DNA from: Solirubrobacteraceae bacterium
GTDB taxonomy: Bacteria; Actinomycetota; Thermoleophilia; Solirubrobacterales; Solirubrobacteraceae
DNA: 12,730 bases
Assembly (NCBI GenBank): GCA_016462625.1
Contig: JAEMSV010000104.1
Coordinates: 1-12,730, forward strand
Direction of reading: 5' to 3'
The translations under genes were made by a program, and so were the position numbers. The notes beneath the pieces are model-generated. The model did not search any database, had not been told where the DNA came from, and worked only from the letters and a program-made list of their open reading frames with translations. The number at the start of each line of letters is the position of its first letter. Within the stretch, counting starts at the first letter, position 1. This document shows positions 7,507 through 12,730 of this stretch, piece after piece.

Positions 7507-8442
7507 TTACGACGCCAGCGCGAGCGCCCGGCGATCGCCGGCGAACCCGGTGCTCACCTCGGCCAGCACGTCGAGCATCGCCTCCGCTGCCGGCGAGCAG
7601 AACGCCCCATGCAGCGTCGCCGCCTCGATCACGCGGTGGTGCGGATCGCCGCTGATCTCGCGGATGACCACGTCGTCGCGGACCGCCACGAGCGCGAGGT
7701 CCGGGATCAGTGCGACGCCGACCCCGGCCGCGACGAAGCCCTGCATCGCGAGGTAGTCGTCGGTGTGAAACCCGATGCGGGGCTCGAACCCCGCGGTCTG
7801 GCAGGCCCGTAGCAGCACCGCGGTGTCCGGGCAGCGTCCGAGCGATCCGACCAGCCAGGGCTCATTCGCCAGCTCGGCCAGCCGCAGGCGTCGCGCGCTG
7901 GCCAGCGGGTGGCCGACGGGCAGGCAGACGAACATCGGGTCGTCGAGCAGGTGCCGGCGCAGCGTGCCGTCACCCTCGGCGACGACGTGCGGGGCCCGGA
8001 TCGTGACGGCGATGTCGCAGTCCCCAGCGTGCAGGCAGTCGAGGCCCTCCTCGGGCTCGCGCGGCTCGAGCGTGAGCTCGACCCCCGGGTACTGCTCCCG
8101 GAACCGCGCGATCGCCGCGGGCAGCACCGTCGCGCTCGCCGTCGGGAACGCGACCATGCGCAGGCGGCCCCCGCGAAGGCCCGCGATCGCGTCGAGCTCC
8201 GCCTCGGCGTCGGCCAGCCGGGAGAGGATCACCTCGGCGTGCGCGACGAGCGCGCGACCCGCGTCCGTGAGGCGCACCCCGCGCGGATTGCGCTCCAGCA
8301 GGCGGGCACCGGCCTCGCGCTCCAGGGCGGCGATCTGCTGCGAGATGGCCGACTGCGTGTAGTCCAGCGACTCCGCCGCAGCCGAGAAAGACCCCTGCGT
8401 AGCGACCTCTTTGAGGATCCGGAGACGGCGCACATCAAGCAT
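7507..8442 (-). CDS. LysR-family transcriptional regulator
   Basis: DNA-binding regulator of 311 aa, the standard LysR length. The N-terminal winged helix-turn-helix is typical: LRILKEVATQGSFSAAAESL at about 7-26, SAISQQIAALE at 31-41, and LLERNPRGVRLTDAGR at 48-63. A linker helix follows to about 90, then a two-lobe effector domain (about 92-300) related to periplasmic binding proteins; the effector cannot be predicted. The ATG start gives the canonical N-terminus. There is no Shine-Dalgarno, and a promoter with its -10 only 6 nt upstream suggests a leaderless transcript. An 18-bp palindrome overlaps its -35, which fits the usual LysR autoregulation. It diverges from a small GNAT-like gene, the nearest candidate target; the reductase-tldD-tldE operon further along is a second candidate. 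The kinase gene lies 142 bp downstream on the same strand. Confidence 0.95.
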   Translation of the reverse strand: MLDVRRLRILKEVATQGSFSAAAESLDYTQSAISQQIAALEREAGARLLERNPRGVRLTDAGRALVAHAEVILSRLADAEAELDAIAGLRGGRLRMVAFPTASATVLPAAIARFREQYPGVELTLEPREPEEGLDCLHAGDCDIAVTIRAPHVVAEGDGTLRRHLLDDPMFVCLPVGHPLASARRLRLAELANEPWLVGSLGRCPDTAVLLRACQTAGFEPRIGFHTDDYLAMQGFVAAGVGVALIPDLALVAVRDDVVIREISGDPHHRVIEAATLHGAFCSPAAEAMLDVLAEVSTGFAGDRRALALAS

Positions 8443-8448
8443 TAGCCG

Positions 8449-8477
8449 AGCTTATCGCTGTCGCAGTCAAATGTCAT
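8449..8477 (-). promoter_or_regulatory. Probable promoter of the LysR gene, leaderless geometry
   Basis: On the minus strand ATGACA (bases 8477 to 8472, 5/6 match to TTGACA) and TAAGCT (8454 to 8449) are separated by 17 nt. The -10 hexamer ends 6 nt before the ATG at 8442, so transcription should start at or next to the start codon. No ribosome site is present, in agreement. This is the best promoter match in the window. Confidence 0.55.
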
Positions 8478-8490
8478 TGGATCTGATGAC
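8473..8490. promoter_or_regulatory. 18-bp palindrome, candidate LysR operator
   Basis: GTCATTGGATCTGATGAC matches its own reverse complement at 7 of 9 pairs, with outer arms GTCAT and ATGAC. It overlaps the -35 of the LysR promoter and contains T-N11-A pairs such as T8477/A8489. Further GTCA (8467-8470) and TGAC (8498-8501) half-sites flank it. Position and symmetry suit autorepression by LysR and control of the divergent gene. Binding is inferred. Confidence 0.45.
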
Positions 8491-8544
8491 CGAGGGGTGA
8501 CAACCTGCATCGTGCAAGCCCGATGAGGAGACACAAGACCCCCC

Positions 8545-8551
8545 GAGAGGA
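8545..8551 (+). promoter_or_regulatory. Ribosome binding site deciding the start of the small GNAT-like gene
   Basis: GAGAGGA lies 7 nt before the ATG at 8559, the best Shine-Dalgarno in the window. The alternative in-frame ATG at 8523 has none, so 8559 is preferred. A weak promoter may precede it, with GTGACA at 8497-8502 as -35. Confidence 0.6.
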
Positions 8552-8558
8552 CGCACTC

Positions 8559-8879
8559 ATGGCCGCCACGCGACTGACCCACCCGATCACCATCCGCCCC
8601 GCTTCCGAGCACGACCTGCCGATGCTCGAGCGCCTCGCCGCACTCGACGAGACGGCGGACCTCCACCTCCCGACGCTGCTCGCCGAGCAGGACGGCAAGG
8701 CGGTCGCGGCGCTCTCGCTCTCCGACGGGCTCATCGCGGCCGACCCGTTCGTCCGCACCGGCGACGCCGTCGCCCTGCTGCGCCTCCGCGCCGCCCGCCT
8801 GACGGGCGCGATCGCGGCGCCCCAGCGCTCGGTGCTGCGGCTCCGCCGCCACCGGCGCACCATCACCGCGCGCGCGTAG
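8559..8879 (+). CDS. Small GNAT-related protein lacking the acetyl-CoA motif
   Basis: Small protein of 106 aa. Residues 10-20 (ITIRPASEHDL) and the stretch to about 75 resemble the first strand and helices of GCN5-type acetyltransferases: ITIRPA, then a helix, then a LLAEQDGKAVAALSLSDG strand-turn-strand, then ADPF. The protein then ends in a basic, Arg-rich tail (79-106). The acetyl-CoA-binding motif (R/Q-x-x-G-x-G/A) and the second half of the fold are absent, so it is probably not an active acetyltransferase alone. From memory of actinobacterial genomes, short proteins of this type recur, which would make it a small family rather than a broken gene; I cannot check this here. The start is set by a strong ribosome site. 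It diverges from the LysR gene and is followed by a terminator-like hairpin, so it is probably a single-gene transcript. Function unknown. Confidence 0.75.
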   Translation: MAATRLTHPITIRPASEHDLPMLERLAALDETADLHLPTLLAEQDGKAVAALSLSDGLIAADPFVRTGDAVALLRLRAARLTGAIAAPQRSVLRLRRHRRTITARA

Positions 8880-8900
8880 TCCGACCGCTCGCGGCCGCGA

Positions 8901-8938
8901 CCGACGCCGGGCCGATCCCTCCTCCGGCCCGGCGTCGG
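8901..8938 (+). terminator. Strong terminator-like hairpin after the small GNAT-like gene
   Basis: CCGACGCCGGGCC (8901-8913) and GGCCCGGCGTCGG (8926-8938) form a perfect 13-bp GC-rich stem with a 12-nt loop, beginning 22 nt after the stop codon. No U-run follows, so it is either a U-less intrinsic terminator or an RNA-end stabiliser. It separates the small gene from the reductase operon. Confidence 0.6.
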
Positions 8939-8967
8939 CCATCCTCCCCAGTGGGCAAACTGGCGGG

Positions 8968-9948
8968 ATGGCCGAGTCCTTCACCTGGCGCGACGGGGAC
9001 CGCACGATCCGCTTCGGACGGGGTGCGGTGGCCGAAGCCGCCTCGCTCCTCGGCGCCGGCTACGCGCTCTTCTCCACCGCACGGGGGTCTGCGGCGGCCC
9101 CGGCGATCGCAGAGGCGGCGTCGCAGGTCATCGATGTTCCACCCGGGCGCGTCGACGACGTTTCCGCGGTGCTCCTCGAGGCGCTCGATGACGTCGACCT
9201 GCCCGCCGACCGGCCCCTCGTGGCACTCGGCGGCGGCCGCGTCGTGGACGTGACGAAGTCCGTCGCCGCGGCGCTCGGCGGGCTGGAGGTGGCGGCCGTC
9301 CCGACGACGCTGTCGGCCGCCGAGATGACGCGATCGCACCGGCTGCCGCCCGGCATCGATCCGAAGACCCCGCTCGTCCGGCCCTCGCTCGTGCTCAACG
9401 ACCCCGAGCTGTCGGCCTCCCAGCCGGTCCCCGAGCTGGCCGGGAGCGCGGCCAACGCGCTCGCCCACGCGGTCGAGGCGACCGCGACGACGCACGCCAG
9501 TCCCGTCCCGACCCTGGTGGCCCGGGATGCATCTCGGCGGCTCGCCGTGGCGTTCGGCGCCACGGAGATCGACCGGGACGAGCTCGCACTGGGCGCGCTG
9601 CTCTCCGGCTACGCGCTCGACGCCTCCGGCATCGGACTGCACCACGTCCTCGCCCAGACGCTCGTCCGCGCGAGCAGGTTGCCCCACGGCACGGTGAACG
9701 CGGCCCTGCTGCCCCACACGATCGTCGCGCTCGACCGGCGTGGGCTCCTCGTCGACGCCGCGACCGAGCACGAACTGGCGGTCGAGCTCGCAGCGCGCGC
9801 CGACGCGCGATCGCTGCGCGCCCAGGGGCTCCTCCCGGAGACGATCGAGACCGCGGTGGCCGCCGCGATGCTGCGGCCGCAGCTGGAGCGGACGCCGCCT
9901 GTGCCCACCGCCGACGAGGTCCGCGCGATCTACCGCGCCGCGTGGTGA
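8968..9948 (+). CDS. Iron-type alcohol dehydrogenase family protein, maleylacetate-reductase-like
   Basis: Probable cytoplasmic NAD(P)H-dependent reductase of the iron-containing alcohol dehydrogenase/maleylacetate reductase group. The nucleotide-binding GGGRVVDVTK is at 88-97 and VPTTLSAAE at 111-119. The helix SAANALAHAVEA (160-171) carries one ligand, H167. GLHHVLAQT at 223-231 and LPH at 238-240 supply further histidines. The Asp expected four residues before H167 is Asn (N163), as I recall for maleylacetate reductases (GMNA-AHA), which favours that branch. At 326 aa it is shorter than the usual 350-360. No ring-cleavage gene is near, so a catabolic role in aromatic degradation is unsupported. 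The ATG at 8968 has no clear ribosome site; CAAACT lies 6 nt before it. Its stop overlaps the start of tldD, so the two are translated together. Family fairly sure, substrate unknown. Confidence 0.85.
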   Translation: MAESFTWRDGDRTIRFGRGAVAEAASLLGAGYALFSTARGSAAAPAIAEAASQVIDVPPGRVDDVSAVLLEALDDVDLPADRPLVALGGGRVVDVTKSVAAALGGLEVAAVPTTLSAAEMTRSHRLPPGIDPKTPLVRPSLVLNDPELSASQPVPELAGSAANALAHAVEATATTHASPVPTLVARDASRRLAVAFGATEIDRDELALGALLSGYALDASGIGLHHVLAQTLVRASRLPHGTVNAALLPHTIVALDRRGLLVDAATEHELAVELAARADARSLRAQGLLPETIETAVAAAMLRPQLERTPPVPTADEVRAIYRAAW

Positions 9949-11417
9949 CCGCGGGTCCCGCAGACGGCCCGCTCGTGCTCCTGCGCGAGCTCCTCGACGC
10001 GACGCCTCGCGCGTGCGACTACGCCGAGGCGCGCTACGTCGCGCGCGCCTCGGAATCGGTCCGCGTCCGCAACGGGCTCGTCGAGGCGGTCGACACCGGC
10101 GTCTCCGAGGGCGTCGGCGTCCGCGTGCGAGCCGACGGCCGCTGGGGCTTCGCCGCCACCCGCGACGTCACGCGCGCGGGGATCGAGGCCGCGCTCGCCC
10201 AGGCCCTCCTCGTCGCGCGGGCCGGACCGCGCTCGGCCGACGCCGCGGCGCACGCGCTCGCGGATGCCCCGGCCCCCGCCGCCGGCCACTGGGCGTCGCC
10301 CTGCGTGACGGATCCGCTGACGGTCCCCGTCGAGGACAAGCTCGCCCTGCTTCTCGGCGCCGAGGCCGCCCTGCGGAGCGACCCGCGGATCGCGCGCGGA
10401 TCGGCCGAGACCCACGCCGTCGTCCAGGACTGGGCCCTGGCCACGACCGACGGCGCGGCGTGCACCCAGCGGCGCACGGAATGCGGCGCCGGGCTGCAGG
10501 CCTTGGCAATCGACGGCGACGTGACCCAGACGCGGTCCTATCCCTCAGCCCACGGCGGCGACATCGCCCTCGCGGGCTGGGAACACGTCCTCGCACTCGA
10601 CCTCGCGGGAGCCGCCGGACAGGTCCGCGACGAGGCGCTCGAGCTGCTGAGTGCTCCCCCGTGCCCCGCGGGCCGCAGCACCGTCATCCTCGGCGGGGAG
10701 CAGATGGCCCTGCAGATCCACGAGTCGATCGGCCACGCGCTCGAGCTGGACCGCATCCTGCTCGGCGAGGCCGCGTACGCCGGCGCCAGCTGGGTGGGAG
10801 CCACGGACATCGGCGCCCTGCGCTACGGGTCCGACGAGCTCACGGTGACCGCCGACGCGACCATCCCCGGCGCCCTCGGCTCCTACGGCTGGGACGACGA
10901 GGGCGTCGACGCCGTGCGCGCCACGCTCATCGAAGACGGGGTGCTACGCGCGACCCTGTCTGATCGGACGTCCGCCGGCGCTCTCGGCCTGCCCGTGTCC
11001 GGGGGCTGCGCCCGGGCGGACGGCTTCGCCCGCCAGCCGATCGTCCGCATGACGAACGTCTCCATCGAGCCGGGCTCGGCCGGAACGCTGGACGACCTGA
11101 TCGCGGCGACCGACGACGGGCTCCTGCTCGAAACCAACCGCTCGTGGTCGATCGACGACCGCCGGCTGCACTTCCAGTTCGGCTGCGAGACGGCACGCGA
11201 GATCCGCAACGGAAAGCTCGGGCGCCTGCTGCGCGACCCGAGCTACGCCGGCATCACGCCCGCGTTCTGGGGCAGCCTCGACGCGGTCTGCTCCGCGCCC
11301 GCCTGGCGGGTGTGGGGCGTCATGAACTGCGGGAAGGGCGAGCCCGGACAGGTCATGCCGGTCGGGCACGGAACCGCGCCGGCCCGCTTCCGGGACGTCG
11401 AGGTCGGGGTCGCATGA
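9942..11417 (+). CDS. tldD: TldD metalloprotease subunit
   Basis: Catalytic subunit of the TldD/TldE zinc protease, a heterodimer known in E. coli to cut the leader of microcin B17 and to degrade unfolded CcdA. It acts in the cytoplasm on short or unfolded peptides. The active site is intact: HESIGH at 260-265 is the HExxxH motif, and C463 in NCGKGEPGQ is the third metal ligand expected in this family. An N-terminal domain (about 28-110) precedes the central and C-terminal catalytic parts. The length, about 490 aa, is near E. coli TldD (481). The start is one of two consecutive GTG codons, at 9942 or 9945; the second forms a GTGA overlap with the reductase stop, typical of translational coupling. 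The 3' end overlaps tldE by ATGA. The identity is secure; the natural substrate here is unknown. Confidence 0.95.
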   Translation: MVTAGPADGPLVLLRELLDATPRACDYAEARYVARASESVRVRNGLVEAVDTGVSEGVGVRVRADGRWGFAATRDVTRAGIEAALAQALLVARAGPRSADAAAHALADAPAPAAGHWASPCVTDPLTVPVEDKLALLLGAEAALRSDPRIARGSAETHAVVQDWALATTDGAACTQRRTECGAGLQALAIDGDVTQTRSYPSAHGGDIALAGWEHVLALDLAGAAGQVRDEALELLSAPPCPAGRSTVILGGEQMALQIHESIGHALELDRILLGEAAYAGASWVGATDIGALRYGSDELTVTADATIPGALGSYGWDDEGVDAVRATLIEDGVLRATLSDRTSAGALGLPVSGGCARADGFARQPIVRMTNVSIEPGSAGTLDDLIAATDDGLLLETNRSWSIDDRRLHFQFGCETAREIRNGKLGRLLRDPSYAGITPAFWGSLDAVCSAPAWRVWGVMNCGKGEPGQVMPVGHGTAPARFRDVEVGVA

Positions 11418-12730
11418 TCGCGCCACTCGAACTCGCCGAGCGTGCGCTGCACCACACCGACGGCGACGCGCTGGTGCGCGTCGTCGCAGAGCGGTCGCTG
11501 AGCAGCCGCTTCGCCCGGTCCGCACCCACGCAGGCGACGGCCGTCGACGACCTCGACGTCGAGGTCCTTGTCGTCCGCGAGGGGCAGGTCGGACTGGCGA
11601 CGACCAATCGGATCGACGAGGACGGGCTCCGCGATGCCGCGCGACGCGCCGCACGCGCGGCGGACCTCGCCCGCGCCGCGGGGCCCGGGGCGCATCCGGG
11701 CCTCCCGGACCCTGCGGAGGCCGTGGGCGCCAAGGAGGTCGCCGACCCGCCGGAACTCGATCCCGCGCTCGCGGGCGGGGCCATCCAGGCGGCGATCGCC
11801 GAGGCCGGGGAGCACGGCGCCGAGGCCTTCGGGATCTGGTCGGCCGGCGTCGTCACGCACGCGGTCGCGTCGAGTGCCGGGGCGCGGCTCAGCGAGCGCG
11901 CGACCGACGGGTACATGAAGGTCATCTGCCGTGACGCGCGCGAGCGCAGCGGGTTCGCGGCCGCGACGACCAGCGCACCGGGCAGCCTCGACGGCGCGGC
12001 GCTGGCCCGCGCGGCCACCGCCAAGCTGATCCCCGGCGAGCCGGTCGCGCTCGAGCCCGGCGCGTACACCGCGGTGCTCGACGCCGACGCAGTCGGCGAC
12101 CTCCTGCAGTTCGCCGGCCTCATCGCGTTCAACGGCCTGCTGCATGCCGAGGGGCGCGGCGCGCTTGTCGACCGGCTCGGGACGGGCGTCGCGTCGTCTG
12201 TGATCACGTTGTCCGACGCCCCGGGCGACGCAAGAACGCTCCCGCGGGCCTTCGACGCCGAGGGCGTCGCCAAGCGCACTCGCCCGCTGATCCGCGCGGG
12301 CGTCGCGCAGCAGGTCGTCCACGACAGCCGCTCGGCGGCGCTGGCGGGCGGCGGCGCCGTGTCGACTGGCCACGCGCTGTCGCCCGGAGGCGGCGCGGAC
12401 GGGCCGGAGCCCACGAACCTGATCCTGGAGCCCGGCAACGCGCGCGACGTCACCGAGCTGTGTGCGCCCATCGAGCGCGGGATCTACGTGACGCGGCTCT
12501 GGTACACGAACACGGTCCGCGAGCACGAGGCGCTCGTGACGTCGATGACGCGCGACGGCACGTTCCTGATCGAGGACGGGCAGATCACCCGCCCCGCCGC
12601 CGACGTGCGGATCACCGACTCCCTCCTGCGGATCCTCTCCGCGACGGAGGACCTAGGCGCCGAGGGGCGCCTGATCGGCCACGGCGAGTTCTACGGGCGC
12701 AGGTTCGCCCACGGCGTGCACTGCCCGCCG
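11414..12730 (+). CDS. pmbA: TldE/PmbA protease partner subunit, 3' end outside window
   Basis: Non-catalytic partner of TldD. The frame is open from the ATG at 11414 to the last base: 439 codons with no stop, close to full length (usually about 440-460 aa), so only a short C-terminal piece is missing. Family features include the ANGxx-like strand region near VGLATTNRIDEDGL (59-72), the central segment EPGAYTAVLDADAVGDLL (about 215-232), the turn NLILEPGNA at about 338-346, and GIYVTRLWYTNTV (about 357-369) before the C-terminal strands. There is no HExxxH motif and no NCGK cysteine, as expected for TldE as opposed to TldD. The ATG overlaps the tldD stop as ATGA, so the subunits are made in coupled fashion. 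A minus-strand open frame across the same bases is a high-GC shadow. Confidence 0.92.
   Translation, partial: MIAPLELAERALHHTDGDALVRVVAERSLSSRFARSAPTQATAVDDLDVEVLVVREGQVGLATTNRIDEDGLRDAARRAARAADLARAAGPGAHPGLPDPAEAVGAKEVADPPELDPALAGGAIQAAIAEAGEHGAEAFGIWSAGVVTHAVASSAGARLSERATDGYMKVICRDARERSGFAAATTSAPGSLDGAALARAATAKLIPGEPVALEPGAYTAVLDADAVGDLLQFAGLIAFNGLLHAEGRGALVDRLGTGVASSVITLSDAPGDARTLPRAFDAEGVAKRTRPLIRAGVAQQVVHDSRSAALAGGGAVSTGHALSPGGGADGPEPTNLILEPGNARDVTELCAPIERGIYVTRLWYTNTVREHEALVTSMTRDGTFLIEDGQITRPAADVRITDSLLRILSATEDLGAEGRLIGHGEFYGRRFAHGVHCPP

Noticed and set aside
8442..9005. Minus-strand open frame of 187 codons opposite the small GNAT-like gene
   Set aside because: The plus-strand small gene has a ribosome site and recognisable fold pieces. 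The minus frame has neither and spans the LysR control region.
8863..9771. Minus-strand open frame opposite the reductase
   Set aside because: Low-complexity Arg/Gly-rich shadow; it would also cross the terminator hairpin.
11243..12526. Minus-strand open frame of about 430 codons at the right end
   Set aside because: It covers the plus-strand TldE gene, which has clear family sequence and coupled overlap with TldD. The minus frame has no domain.
1..12730. CRISPR arrays, insertion sequences, tRNA or rRNA genes, prophage or defence genes
   Set aside because: No regularly spaced repeats, transposase motifs, cloverleaf ends or defence-type domains were seen on either strand, and base composition is even throughout.

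Overview
This is high-GC chromosomal DNA that is almost entirely coding. The GC-rich third codon positions, the use of GTG and TTG starts, the apparently leaderless genes and the protein families together suggest an actinobacterium. The Thermoleophilia/Solirubrobacterales are my best guess, made from style rather than from a marker gene. I see no rRNA, tRNA, CRISPR array, insertion sequence or attachment site.

Layout, left to right. Bases 1-1632 (+) hold the 3' part of a CotA-like multicopper oxidase whose N-terminus lies outside the window. It runs tail to tail, with no gap, into a minus-strand pair: a secreted lipase (3359-4276) followed by a DEAD-box RNA helicase with a DbpA-type RNA-binding domain (1633-3330). 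A TetR-family repressor (4344-4967, +) diverges from the lipase across 67 bp and is its most obvious candidate regulator. The TetR gene ends 3 bp from the end of a large membrane sensor histidine kinase (4971-7364, -), which has HAMP, GAF-like and PAS-like domains and no response regulator beside it. Upstream of the kinase on the same strand is a LysR-type regulator (7507-8442, -). It diverges from a small GNAT-related protein (8559-8879, +) across a region containing an 18-bp palindrome. That small gene ends in a 13-bp-stem hairpin (8901-8938).

The right end is a compact plus-strand operon: an iron-type alcohol dehydrogenase/maleylacetate-reductase-like protein (8968-9948), TldD (9942-11417) and TldE/PmbA (11414 to the window end, cut). 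The genes overlap by 4-7 bases. TldD carries the metalloprotease site and TldE is its non-catalytic partner, so the two probably form the usual TldD/E heterodimeric protease. The link to a reductase is the least explained association in the window.

Regulatory reading: the lipase, TetR and LysR genes each have a TAnnnT -10-like hexamer 6-9 nt before the start codon and no Shine-Dalgarno sequence, which is the geometry of leaderless transcripts. The helicase and the kinase have TTG as their first possible start codon. No exotic new system is evident. The best leads are the reductase-TldD-TldE operon, the lipase with an altered oxyanion-hole motif, and the truncated GNAT-like small protein beside the LysR gene.
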